DNA from: an uncultured Lachnospiraceae bacterium
GTDB lineage: Bacteria > Bacillota > Clostridia > Lachnospirales > Lachnospiraceae
Assembly (NCBI GenBank): GCA_910580015.1
Contig: CAJTVT010000003.1
Span: 1-64,000, forward strand
Reading direction: 5' to 3'
Length of the DNA stretch: 64,000 nucleotides
The notes under the pieces were generated by a model. It did no database searches and was not told the DNA's origin. It was given only the letters and a program-made list of their open reading frames with translations. Shown in pieces: positions 14,783 to 23,582 of the stretch. Position numbers and translations under genes: made by a program. Position 1 is the first letter of the stretch. Each line of letters starts with the position of its first letter.

Positions 14783-16285
14783 ATGAAAAAAAAGACTTTG
14801 ACCATGATTCTTATGGCGGGAATCTGTGCAGGGATGCTAGCTGGCTGTCAGGAGACACCAAAAGAGAGCATTGTAAAACAAAAAGGTGCAGCAAATATCA
14901 AAGAATATGAGAGCACAGAACAAACAGGTAGCCCTCTTCAAGAAATGTTGGGTGCTCCAGAACATTATACCAACAAGGGAACGTATGAGAATGGGGCTTT
15001 GGTAATTGATACAGATGCTGAGATAATTCTTCCCAATGTGGAGTCTATGAATACTTATGCTGTATCAGCACAGGAGGCAGGGCAGGATTTGATTGACAAT
15101 GTATCACAGGCTTTTTTTGATGGGGCGAAGTTCTATAGCGCACATACTTATAATATCTGGACGAAACAGGATTATCAGGAAGATATTACAACTTTGAAAA
15201 AATATAAAGCGGAGGGAAATCTGGATCCCTATGGATATGGTAAGGATGAAGAGACAGGAGAACTATTTTTTGATATAGACGAGGTGATTGCCAGGGATGA
15301 GCAAGAACTGCAAGATGCCCCAGATGAAATTACGAAAGAGGAGGTAACACCTTCCTTTGGCCTGGAATACTGGGATGGTAAAGGAGAGGAAATGCAGAAG
15401 GCAGTAGATACAAATGAGTTTTGGGGAGTCGCAGAGACAGCGGAGGGAATTTTTGATTATCATATTTCCTATCAATTGGCCCCAGATGTGGTCTTTAAAA
15501 TAGAAAGAAAAAGAGATGATATAGTAGATTCCAGGGAATTGTCTGAGTGGCTGGAAGGAGAATATGGCATTAAGCGAGAGGAAGGACAGGAAAGTGGAAT
15601 ATCGGAAGAGAAATTAAAAGAATTATTAGATATTTCCAAGGAAGATGCCGAGAAGATGGCAATAGAGAAGGTGGAACGTCTAGGCTGGGATATGGAAGTG
15701 TATGGCTGGGATTATGCCATGTTTTATCATGGGGAAAATGGCGTTACAGAAGATAATGTGCTGGACACAGGGTATATCTTTCGGTTTGTACGAATGGTAG
15801 ACGAAGCGCCCATCACATACACATCTTCCTACGGCGGAGCCTTGGAAGATATGGACAGTACATTGACTCCTTGGAGTTATGAAAGATGTAATGTGATTGT
15901 TGGAGAAGACGGTATTCAAAAAGTAGAAATCTTTAATCCGTATCATGTGGGGGATATTCAGACAGAACATGTCAAACTTATGGATTTTGACAGTATAGTA
16001 AAAATTTATGAACAAATGATGGAAGTCTCCAATGCAAATGTCAAAGAACAGCAGGAAAAGAGGACTTACCATATCAGGAAAATTGCCTTGGGATATTCCA
16101 GAATTTATAATCCCAATGCAGATAACGATACGGGGCTTCTAGTTCCAGTTTGGGATTTTTTTGGAGGATTTGATTTTGAAGGAGAGGGTTATTCTGGAAA
16201 GAACAGCGGAGAATTTTCTACGCAGAGCCAGATGACGATCAATGCCATCGATGGCACTGTGATCAATCGAGAAATAGGATATTAA
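14783..16285 (+). CDS. Lipoprotein, DUF6034-like, first gene of an ABC operon
   Basis: 500 residues after AAGGAGG. MKKKTLTMILMAGICAGMLA followed by GCQ is a lipoprotein signal with lipobox LAGC (Cys22). The mature protein is acidic, beta-rich and without a known catalytic motif; its style resembles the DUF6034 lipoproteins of Lachnospiraceae, which is a tentative match. It is followed after 33 bases by two membrane proteins, an ATPase and two more exported proteins, so it may be the outer component of that transport system. Confidence 0.7.
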   Translation: MKKKTLTMILMAGICAGMLAGCQETPKESIVKQKGAANIKEYESTEQTGSPLQEMLGAPEHYTNKGTYENGALVIDTDAEIILPNVESMNTYAVSAQEAGQDLIDNVSQAFFDGAKFYSAHTYNIWTKQDYQEDITTLKKYKAEGNLDPYGYGKDEETGELFFDIDEVIARDEQELQDAPDEITKEEVTPSFGLEYWDGKGEEMQKAVDTNEFWGVAETAEGIFDYHISYQLAPDVVFKIERKRDDIVDSRELSEWLEGEYGIKREEGQESGISEEKLKELLDISKEDAEKMAIEKVERLGWDMEVYGWDYAMFYHGENGVTEDNVLDTGYIFRFVRMVDEAPITYTSSYGGALEDMDSTLTPWSYERCNVIVGEDGIQKVEIFNPYHVGDIQTEHVKLMDFDSIVKIYEQMMEVSNANVKEQQEKRTYHIRKIALGYSRIYNPNADNDTGLLVPVWDFFGGFDFEGEGYSGKNSGEFSTQSQMTINAIDGTVINREIGY

Positions 16286-16318
16286 AGAATCATGCAGCAG
16301 GAAAGGAGGAAGAAAACC

Positions 16319-17224
16319 GTGAGATTTGTGGAAGCAGCCACGCAGACGATGGCGGCAGTTCGGTGGAGTTTTCTGGGATTTTATAAAAATCCCAGGATTA
16401 TCATTACATTTTTATTTTCCTTTATCTTGTGTTTTTTTCTAAGTGATCGAGCCATGATGGTGGCAGATTACTTTGACGCTTCCATGCAGGCATTAGAGCC
16501 ATTTATCTGGACCTTTGGGGATGCTTCCTCCATTCTGCTCTGTTCTCTGATGTTGATTTTTTTGTTTCTTGATTTGCCCAAATTAAGTCCATTCACTCCT
16601 TATATGCTACTTCGGATGAGGAAAAGTAGATGGCTTTTGGCACAGTTTTTCTATGTTTTTCTGGTGACGATTCTATATATGTTGTATGTACTTATGGTCA
16701 CCAGCATATTGTGTGTGCAGAAAACGTATGTAGGGGATTTGTGGAGCAAAACAGCGGCATTGCTGGCCTATTCCAAGATCGGAGAAGATTTTTCTGTACC
16801 CTCCACAGTAAAGGTAATGGAAAGTACGACTCCATTTACTTGCAGTCTTCAGATCATGCTATTACTGATTTGTTATGCTTTAACGTTAAGTTTCTTGATG
16901 TTGCTGGTTCAGATGAAAAGAGGAAAAAAATCTGCGATAGCAGCAGGGTTAATTTATAGCTTGTTTGGGTTTTTATTGGAGCCCAAAGTGCTGGCGCAGC
17001 TTCTACATAAGGAAGAATATGAAATGTTTCAGATGCGCAGGATTGCGGGATGGATCAGTCCTCTGAATCATGCCACATATGGAATGCATGATTTTGGTTA
17101 TGATGTGCTACCCTCTATTTCCCAGTCCTGCCTGATCTTTTTATTGTTCTTGGTAGTGTTGATGGCTCTATCCTTTCGTACCCTGAAAAATTATAATTTC
17201 ACTTCCTTTACAGGAGATTTATAA
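16319..17224 (+). CDS. ABC-2-like membrane protein 1
   Basis: 301 residues from the GTG at 16319, chosen because GGAAAGGAGG lies ten bases upstream; the ATG at 16292 has no ribosome site. Six or more hydrophobic segments (about 25-45, 70-90, 110-135, 175-200, 205-225, 265-290) and no large soluble domain. It overlaps the next membrane gene by one base and precedes an ABC ATPase, so it is probably one half of an ABC-type permease. Sequence is too divergent to name a substrate. Confidence 0.7.
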   Translation: MRFVEAATQTMAAVRWSFLGFYKNPRIIITFLFSFILCFFLSDRAMMVADYFDASMQALEPFIWTFGDASSILLCSLMLIFLFLDLPKLSPFTPYMLLRMRKSRWLLAQFFYVFLVTILYMLYVLMVTSILCVQKTYVGDLWSKTAALLAYSKIGEDFSVPSTVKVMESTTPFTCSLQIMLLLICYALTLSFLMLLVQMKRGKKSAIAAGLIYSLFGFLLEPKVLAQLLHKEEYEMFQMRRIAGWISPLNHATYGMHDFGYDVLPSISQSCLIFLLFLVVLMALSFRTLKNYNFTSFTGDL

Positions 17225-17943
17225 TGAGAGAATTGTTTAAGGAAAAAAGTTTGTGGACAGCTACTCTAATCTGTCTGATTGCCATGGCAGGGGGTCTTCC
17301 TTTCAATGGAATAGAATTGCCTCTAAGTACTGGAAGTTTTCTGATTTTCTTTCAAAAAGCATTGGATACGAAGCTGCTGTTATTTTTGCTTCCAGCAGCG
17401 GCAGTCTTCCCCAGGGGAGCGATCTTTGTAAGAGAGTTTTCCAGTGGATTTTTAAAGTTATATCTGTCCAGAATCGACCGTTTGGAATACGTGAAAAGAA
17501 AGACGATCCAGATTTATGCAGGAGGTTTTCTCGCATTCTTTCTTGCCGGAATAGAGCTGCTATTGTTGTGCTTTTTGTTTCTCTATCCCCTGGAAATTAC
17601 CGGAAACATCTCCTGGAGCATGGTTTGGGAGGCTCTGTCTTTGTTGCTTCGCATTTCTCTGGTGGGTGGAATGATGGCAGAATTGGCAGGTGTTTTCGGC
17701 GCTTTATTTCAAAATTATTATATGGCGTATGGGCTGCCGTTTGTCAGTTTTTACCTGTTGATTATCTTAAGAGAGCGTTATTTTAAAGATATGTATACAT
17801 TTTATCCGGCAGAGTGGGTCAAATGTGAGCAGGATTGGGGAACAAATGGAGTGGGTATCTGGGTGTTTTTGGTGGTGTTTTCCACTGTGTTGATGCTGTT
17901 TCATGGTCTTGTGCTGTATATAAGATTACAAGAGATCTCGTGA
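17224..17943 (+). CDS. ABC-2-like membrane protein 2
   Basis: 239 residues, start codon overlapping the previous stop (TAATG). About six transmembrane segments: 7-25, 35-60, 95-125, 140-165, 170-185 and 215-235. Paired with the preceding membrane protein and the ATPase downstream it makes a complete two-permease, one-ATPase exporter layout. A cytoplasmic loop with REFSSGFLKLYLSRIDRLEY may contact the ATPase. No family name is safe. Confidence 0.7.
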   Translation: MRELFKEKSLWTATLICLIAMAGGLPFNGIELPLSTGSFLIFFQKALDTKLLLFLLPAAAVFPRGAIFVREFSSGFLKLYLSRIDRLEYVKRKTIQIYAGGFLAFFLAGIELLLLCFLFLYPLEITGNISWSMVWEALSLLLRISLVGGMMAELAGVFGALFQNYYMAYGLPFVSFYLLIILRERYFKDMYTFYPAEWVKCEQDWGTNGVGIWVFLVVFSTVLMLFHGLVLYIRLQEIS

Positions 17944-18013
17944 ATATATTACATTCTTATGAGACCGAGAAAGACAAACATTAATCATTGAATAAAAATA
18001 AGAGAGGCATGGC

Positions 18014-18652
18014 ATGGAACCATATATAGAACTGACACATGTAACAAAAAAATTTAGGGAAGATACCGTTTTTCATGATATCAACGTCTCCATGGAACGG
18101 GGAAAAGTCTATGGATTTTCTGGCAATAATGGTTCTGGAAAAACCGTTTTGATGAAATGTATTTGTGGATTTCTGCCTGTGACAGAGGGAACGATCCGTG
18201 TAGGAGGAAAGGTCATTGGAAAAGAAATTGATTTTCCAGAAAGCATTGGTGTTATCATAGAAACGCCAGGATTTCTCCCCAATCTTACTGGGATGCGAAA
18301 TCTTGAAATTTTGGCAGGACTGAGAAGAAAGATCTCCAAGGAACAGATTCGCTGTACAATAGAAAAGGCAGGACTGGATCCAAATTTAAAAAAATCCGTC
18401 TCAAAATATTCGCTAGGAATGCGTCAACGTTTGGGGATCGCACAAGCCATTATGGAAGACCCAGAATTTTTAATTCTAGATGAGCCATTTAATGGGCTAG
18501 ATAAACATGGAGTGGCTGATATTCGTACACTTCTGCTGGATTTAAAAAAACAAGAAAAAACCATTATTCTTGCAAGTCATAACAGTGAGGATATTCGAAT
18601 TTTGTGTGACAAGGTATACGAAATGGATGGAGGGAGGATGCGCTTGTTATGA
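18014..18652 (+). CDS. ABC transporter ATP-binding protein
   Basis: 212 residues, one complete nucleotide-binding domain. Walker A is GNNGSGKT (about 35-42), the Q loop lies near VIIETPG, the signature is YSLGMRQRLG, Walker B is FLILDEPFNGLD and the H loop is ASHNSED. It belongs to the short drug/lantibiotic-export-like group (CcmA/BcrA type). It lies 70 bases after the two permease genes and overlaps the following gene by four bases, so it is in the same operon. Confidence 0.92.
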   Translation: MEPYIELTHVTKKFREDTVFHDINVSMERGKVYGFSGNNGSGKTVLMKCICGFLPVTEGTIRVGGKVIGKEIDFPESIGVIIETPGFLPNLTGMRNLEILAGLRRKISKEQIRCTIEKAGLDPNLKKSVSKYSLGMRQRLGIAQAIMEDPEFLILDEPFNGLDKHGVADIRTLLLDLKKQEKTIILASHNSEDIRILCDKVYEMDGGRMRLL

Positions 18653-20136
18653 GAGAAAAAATATATCAAATCGGGGTAGCGTTTATATTGCTACTGTTTC
18701 TCTCTGTTCCACTGGAGATTCACGCGCAAAGTCGGATTTCTATTGATGCTACCCATAAATATGAGGGGATGGAAGCGTCTTTTGCGAAGGGATATGAGCC
18801 GTTTATTGAGAAGGACACAATGATATTGACTGTGCCTTTTGTGTCAGAAGTGAAAATGAGAGGAAATCACATTACGGTCGGCATTGATTTTGAACGGGAA
18901 GAAAACAGTCCATTTTATTATAAAACGTATCAAAAACAAGTAAAATTGTCGGATACGGGGGTCTATCTATACCAATGTCGGATCAAGCTGAGGAAAGACC
19001 GGATCAATGGACAATATCCGCTGCATCTATGGGTGGAAGGGAAAGAGGTCCAGGAAAAGGAACCTGTACTTCGTCAGGAATTTACGATATATGTACAAAT
19101 TACAGATGGACTTGTCCAAGATACGGCGGATGGAATCGGGGGACTTTTGGGAAATGATTCAAAGGTTGAGGATGGTTCAAAAGAGCCGATAGATATGCCA
19201 GGACAGGAGGGGGTCTTGACACCGCCTTTGGAGGATTCGGCTTTTGAGCCATCTCAAAATACGGAAGAAAAGACCAGTCAGCCCCGACTTATGGTGAACC
19301 GAAACAGCCTTCAGGGGCAGGCTATAGAAGCAGGTAGTAGCGTATTGTGGAGTCTATCTATTCAAAATTGTAGTAGCCGCGAACCAGTGGAAAATGTGAA
19401 AGTAACGCTCTCCTCTGAGAACCGCGATCTGGTGTTTGAAAAGACAGCATGGTATTTTGAAAAAGTTTCTGCAAAAAACGAACTCGATCTCTCCCAGAAT
19501 GTGACAGTGATAAAAAAAGCCACTGTGGAATCGGTGCAAGTCCAATTTCAGATAGAGTATGAGGATTCAAAAGGTGGAAACTATACTTCGACAGAGACGT
19601 TAAACTTGTGGATCAACCAGCCAGAAAATGCAGAGCTTGCTAGTTTTTCTTTTCCTGAAAAGGTCTATTCCTCTGATACAGAACTTATGACATTTCAAAT
19701 ACAAAATACTGGACTTGCCACGATCTATAATGCAAAGATACGTCTGGAAGGAAAGGGACTGTTTCCACAGGCAGAACTGTTTCTTGGTAATCTGGAGGGT
19801 GGCGCCTCTTTGCCAGGAGAATTGCAGGTGTTTGTGGGCACTCTTGATATGGATGCCCAGGGAGTGCTGATTGAGGGGGGCGCAGAGAAGTACGGAGATA
19901 CGGTTGGAACCTTGGTTTTTTCCTACGAGAATGCCCAGGGAGAAGTGATAGAACAGACGCAGGAAATTTACACTTGTATTTTGGAACCAGAAATTGTGGA
20001 ATTAAATGTGGAAAAAGAGAAGCCAAAGACCAACCAATGGTGGATAACGATCGTGGCTGGAATTATGATGTTACTGATTTTGGTGATTATTTGGCTGTAT
20101 CTTCGCATGAAATTTTATCAGAGGATGAGACAATAA
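18649..20136 (+). CDS. Exported membrane-anchored protein with NEW3/CARDB-like beta domains
   Basis: 495 residues overlapping the ATPase stop by ATGA. A signal peptide (about 1-26, cleavage after IHAQ) leads to a large extracellular part, with a C-terminal membrane anchor at about 467-488 (WWITIVAGIMMLLILVIIWL) and a short basic tail. Residues about 220-440 hold two beta-sandwich repeats built around IQN...VENVKV and IQNTGLATIYNAKIRLEG, as in NEW3/CARDB domains of archaeal and bacterial export clusters (COG1361). It probably sits on the outer face next to the ABC permease. Confidence 0.72.
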   Translation: MREKIYQIGVAFILLLFLSVPLEIHAQSRISIDATHKYEGMEASFAKGYEPFIEKDTMILTVPFVSEVKMRGNHITVGIDFEREENSPFYYKTYQKQVKLSDTGVYLYQCRIKLRKDRINGQYPLHLWVEGKEVQEKEPVLRQEFTIYVQITDGLVQDTADGIGGLLGNDSKVEDGSKEPIDMPGQEGVLTPPLEDSAFEPSQNTEEKTSQPRLMVNRNSLQGQAIEAGSSVLWSLSIQNCSSREPVENVKVTLSSENRDLVFEKTAWYFEKVSAKNELDLSQNVTVIKKATVESVQVQFQIEYEDSKGGNYTSTETLNLWINQPENAELASFSFPEKVYSSDTELMTFQIQNTGLATIYNAKIRLEGKGLFPQAELFLGNLEGGASLPGELQVFVGTLDMDAQGVLIEGGAEKYGDTVGTLVFSYENAQGEVIEQTQEIYTCILEPEIVELNVEKEKPKTNQWWITIVAGIMMLLILVIIWLYLRMKFYQRMRQ

Positions 20137-20147
20137 AAGAGGGTGCT

Positions 20148-20822
20148 ATGGGAAATCGTAACATTTATAAAGATATTGTATTCTTTGCTGTGGGATGTCT
20201 GATGGCGGCAGGAGTATCTAGAGGGATCCAGTTTTGGAACCAGGAGCAGAAAACGTATGAATTTACAATAAAATCTTCGTCAGAGTTGACGGAATCGGTG
20301 GTGCGTGAATTGGAAAAAATAGCAGGGCTGTATGAGTTTACGCCTGTATCGGAGTGTGGAATCACTTTGAAACTTCAGGAATATACCATGGAGGCAGAGG
20401 TATCTGGCATTTCTCTGGAACGTTATTCTCTCAAATGGAAGTCTGCCGAGGAAGAGATGAAAGTAGGAAATACGCCAATTTTATTTTTCGGAGAAGAATC
20501 CTTTCGAGGGTTCGTGGATATTTATGGCAATGCACCTGGGAAAAGTCAGATATCGGAGTGGATTCGTCATTATCAGGAATTGGAAGTAGTTCTGTTTTAC
20601 CAGGAAAAACAAATAGGAAAAGGAAAAATTTCTGGTATTTTAAAAGAACCAGCCACAGGAATTTATATGGATAGGAAACAAATGCAAAACTTATACCAGG
20701 ACTTTTGCAAGACAACCGGAGGATGCATAAAAATTCAAGGATATGGTAATTTTCAACAGGCAAAGGAAATCCTGATGCAGGCGGGTTTTCAGGTGGAGGA
20801 GACGGACAGAGAAAGTGATTGA
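20148..20822 (+). CDS. Membrane-anchored extracytoplasmic protein, last gene of ABC operon
   Basis: 224 residues from the ATG at 20148, preceded by AGAGGG and 11 bases after the previous stop. One N-terminal membrane segment (about 9-27) anchors a mixed alpha/beta extracellular domain with no motif I can name. Its place at the end of the operon suggests an accessory subunit, similar in position to the extracytoplasmic domains of MacB/FtsX-like permeases, but there is no second membrane helix. Function unknown. Confidence 0.6.
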   Translation: MGNRNIYKDIVFFAVGCLMAAGVSRGIQFWNQEQKTYEFTIKSSSELTESVVRELEKIAGLYEFTPVSECGITLKLQEYTMEAEVSGISLERYSLKWKSAEEEMKVGNTPILFFGEESFRGFVDIYGNAPGKSQISEWIRHYQELEVVLFYQEKQIGKGKISGILKEPATGIYMDRKQMQNLYQDFCKTTGGCIKIQGYGNFQQAKEILMQAGFQVEETDRESD

Positions 20823-20962
20823 GGGTGGGATTAGATCAAATCCTTTCCATGTTTTGTCCATGAAATATATAGGAAGTCAATATAAATTTATTGAATTACG
20901 ATAAATTTATATTGACTTTTTGTGTTCTTTGGCATATGATAAGAAGAAAAAGGAGGAAGACA

Positions 20963-21445
20963 ATGAATCAAAAAAATCTAAGTATGTGGCTTAAGGGTAT
21001 TATTTTGGGAATTGCAGTCTGTGGTACGATGTTATGTGGCCTGCTGATTCCAATGTTTGGCAGGGATATGGTGGAGAGGAATCCGGAATTTTCACATTGG
21101 TTTGTTCCTTGGTTGGCTGTTCTTTGGATTGCAGCAGTTCCTTGTTATCTGATTCTCTATAATGGCTGGAAAATAACAATAGAAATTGCCAAGGATCACT
21201 CATTTTGTATGGAAAATGCTGTTTACTTAAAACGAATCTGCATTTTATCCTTGGTGGATAGCGGCTATTTTTTCCTTGCAAACCTGGCGTTGTTGTTCTT
21301 GTTGAATATGAGCCATCCAGGTGTTTTGCTTGGGTCTCTATTTGTAGATTTTGCAGGGGTAGCTGTGGCGGTGGTTACGGCCGTATTATCCCATCTGGTG
21401 CAGAAAGCGGCAGAGCTTCAGCAGGAACAGGAACTGACAATTTAA
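20963..21445 (+). CDS. DUF2975 family membrane protein
   Basis: 160 residues from ATG 20963 after AAGGAGGAAG. Four transmembrane segments (about 12-32, 45-65, 95-115, 120-145). The pattern, including the central YNGW and the downstream small XRE regulator, is that of DUF2975 proteins, which are regularly paired with a YozG-type regulator. Element A copy 3 is inserted exactly at its stop codon: the TAA uses the last bases of the target duplication and the first base of the element. The protein end is therefore set by the insertion or just precedes it. Confidence 0.78.
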   Translation: MNQKNLSMWLKGIILGIAVCGTMLCGLLIPMFGRDMVERNPEFSHWFVPWLAVLWIAAVPCYLILYNGWKITIEIAKDHSFCMENAVYLKRICILSLVDSGYFFLANLALLFLLNMSHPGVLLGSLFVDFAGVAVAVVTAVLSHLVQKAAELQQEQELTI

Positions 21446-21489
21446 TGTATTCTTACAAAATCAGACACAGAGAGACTCCGAGAATACAT
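21445..21489. mobile_element. Palindromic element A, copy 3 (45-bp short form)
   Basis: Ends ATGTATTCT and AGAATACAT, a perfect 9-base inverted repeat, flanked by the 4-bp duplication TTTA (21441-21444 and 21490-21493). The right 34 bases (CAAAATCAGACACAGAGAGA onward) match the right arm of the 163-bp copies; the rest has been lost. It lies between the DUF2975 gene and its regulator and will be transcribed as a hairpin. Confidence 0.88.
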
Positions 21490-21509
21490 TTTAATCACAG
21501 GAGGTAAAG

Positions 21510-21734
21510 ATGGCAATTATCATTAATATTGATGTGATGCTGGCAAAGCGGAAGATGAGTGTTACGGAATTGTCCGAGAAAGTCGGTATCACAATGTCAA
21601 ATATATCAATCTTAAAAAATGGCAGAGCGAAAGCCATTAAAGTAGACACGTTGGACCGAATTTGTCGGGTGCTTTCTTGTCAGCCCGGAGAGATTTTGGA
21701 ATGGAGAGAGGATGAATCCTATGATGGAGAATAA
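21510..21734 (+). CDS. Small XRE regulator of the YozG type
   Basis: 74 residues after CAGGAGG. Nearly all of it is a helix-turn-helix: INIDVMLAKRKMSVTELSEK, then ITMSNISILKNGRAKAIKVD and TLDRICRVLSCQPGEILEW, the hallmark ending of the YozG-type regulators that accompany DUF2975 proteins. It overlaps the next gene by 23 bases, so translation is coupled. The 45-bp element A just upstream separates it from its usual partner without cutting either gene. Confidence 0.9.
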   Translation: MAIIINIDVMLAKRKMSVTELSEKVGITMSNISILKNGRAKAIKVDTLDRICRVLSCQPGEILEWREDESYDGE

Positions 21735-23457
21735 ACCAGAAGGAAAGGATTATGAATATAAAGAAACACAGGAGACAGTAAGAGATCAAGCATTAAGAGT
21801 TCCGCAAGAGACGGTGGAGCAACAGCGTAATACGTATGAAGAAGAGTCAGTAGAACAGCAACCATTTCCCGCAGCGTTGGTTTATGAGCAACCCAAGCCA
21901 GTCAATCCTGTTATGAAGAAAAATACACCTTTTTTTCTTGGTGTGGCAATTCTCTACAGCATTTGTTTTGCGGTTGCCTTCTATAAGAATTTTATTGGAA
22001 TCATGTTTCCACTGATTACAGCGGCAACTTTGGCTGTTTGTGGATTATTTTTGAAAAAAAATAATATTCTGTGGAAAAAATCTAACTGGTGGTATCTAAC
22101 AGGATGTATGCTGTTGAGCATGAGTACATTTTTCACTACAAATGTGTTTGTTATTTTTTATAATACAGTGGGGATTCTTCTGCTGATCACGGTATTTATG
22201 ATGCGCCAAGTGTATGATGACAAGAGCTGGAACTTTGGGAGATATCTGGGGAATATATTGTTTTTGTATTTGAATATGATACCAGAGCTGGCAAGTCCTA
22301 TCGTCCATTTTGCAAATTTCGTCAAAAAGCGTAAGACAACAAAACAGAAAAATAAAACCGCTCTTTATGTGTTTTTGGGAGTCCTAATTGGACTTCCAAT
22401 GCTTGTGACAGTAATTGCTTTGTTAAGCAGTGCAGATCAGATCTTTTCTAGGGTTGTGGGGCGTTTGTTCTATCAGCTTTGGTCACAGATTGTATTTTCT
22501 CCCAATGTATTTATCGTTATTTTGCTGTTAATTTTGGGGTTTTTTGGAATTTATAGTTTTTTGTCAGCTCTTACGTTGAATAATATGCCAGAGTGGAAAG
22601 CAGATTGGAAAAGAAAAAATCCCATTATTGCCATTACTTTTCTCTCTATGGTTCTAGTAGTATATCTGATTTTTTGCGGGATTCAGGTGATATTTTTATT
22701 TACAGGAGGAATGCTTTTGCCGGAGGGGTATACCTATGCAAAATATGCCCATCAGGGATTTTTTCAGCTCTTGTTTGTGTGTATCTTTAATTTGGTTTTG
22801 GTGTTGTGTTGTATCACAGTGTTTGAGAGAAATCGCCTGTTAAAATGGTTATTGTTTCTCTATTCTGGCTGTACTTATATTATGATTGCTTCCAGCGCTT
22901 ACCGGATGATTTTGTATATTGGCACCTACCATTTAAGTTTTCTGCGGATCTTGGTGCTGTGGTTTCTTGCAATGCTGGTGGTATTGATGGCGGGCGTGGT
23001 GATTACGGTGCAAAATCCACAGTTTGGACTGTTCCGCTATTGTATGAGTACAGTAACGATATTTTATCTGATTTTTTCACTTGGAAGGCCAGATGCTCTA
23101 GTGGCAGAGTATAATATGGCCAAACAAAAAAAGGAAATCAGTTATGAAGATTTGGTATACCTTGCAGAACTTTCCATGGATACAGTACCAGTCCTTGGAA
23201 GATATGATTTTCCGCATGATTCTTGCAATCGCCAGATGGGGACTTATGTCAGCGAATATGATTATTATTTGCCTACTGCTGTATGGGGATATGACGGAGA
23301 AAGAGATAAATCTGTGCCAGTTCAAAGCTGTCGAAGATGTTTGTTGAATAAGAAATTTCACGAGATTTTGGAACGTACAGAGGATATGAATTTTAGGACA
23401 TTCCACTGGGCAAAATATCAGGCTAAAAGGGTTGCAAAGGAAAATTTTTTAAGATAA
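21712..23457 (+). CDS. DUF4153/DUF4173 family multi-span membrane protein
   Basis: 581 residues from ATG 21712, inside the end of the XRE gene. The first 75 residues are acidic and disordered. About eleven transmembrane helices follow between residues 75 and 460, with the family hallmark GYTYAKYAHQGFFQLLFVCI in the middle. A soluble tail of about 100 residues closes the protein. These proteins are uncharacterised, though some are linked to envelope or conjugation functions. Coupling to the regulator gene suggests they are controlled together. Confidence 0.78.
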   Translation: MNPMMENKPEGKDYEYKETQETVRDQALRVPQETVEQQRNTYEEESVEQQPFPAALVYEQPKPVNPVMKKNTPFFLGVAILYSICFAVAFYKNFIGIMFPLITAATLAVCGLFLKKNNILWKKSNWWYLTGCMLLSMSTFFTTNVFVIFYNTVGILLLITVFMMRQVYDDKSWNFGRYLGNILFLYLNMIPELASPIVHFANFVKKRKTTKQKNKTALYVFLGVLIGLPMLVTVIALLSSADQIFSRVVGRLFYQLWSQIVFSPNVFIVILLLILGFFGIYSFLSALTLNNMPEWKADWKRKNPIIAITFLSMVLVVYLIFCGIQVIFLFTGGMLLPEGYTYAKYAHQGFFQLLFVCIFNLVLVLCCITVFERNRLLKWLLFLYSGCTYIMIASSAYRMILYIGTYHLSFLRILVLWFLAMLVVLMAGVVITVQNPQFGLFRYCMSTVTIFYLIFSLGRPDALVAEYNMAKQKKEISYEDLVYLAELSMDTVPVLGRYDFPHDSCNRQMGTYVSEYDYYLPTAVWGYDGERDKSVPVQSCRRCLLNKKFHEILERTEDMNFRTFHWAKYQAKRVAKENFLR

Positions 23458-23494
23458 TTTGAAGAAAAGCATTTTCAAATACACTGTAGTTTTC

Positions 23495-23523
23495 TTGACA
23501 TCAACTATGATCCTTTATATAAT
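23495..23523 (+). promoter_or_regulatory. Consensus promoter of the GGDEF gene
   Basis: TTGACA (23495-23500), 17 bp, TATAAT (23518-23523), both boxes perfect. Confidence 0.85.
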
Positions 23524-23582
23524 AGGCATCAGGTTCATAAGTATTTTACCTTTCGACTATAAATAAAAGAGAGGAAGATAAG

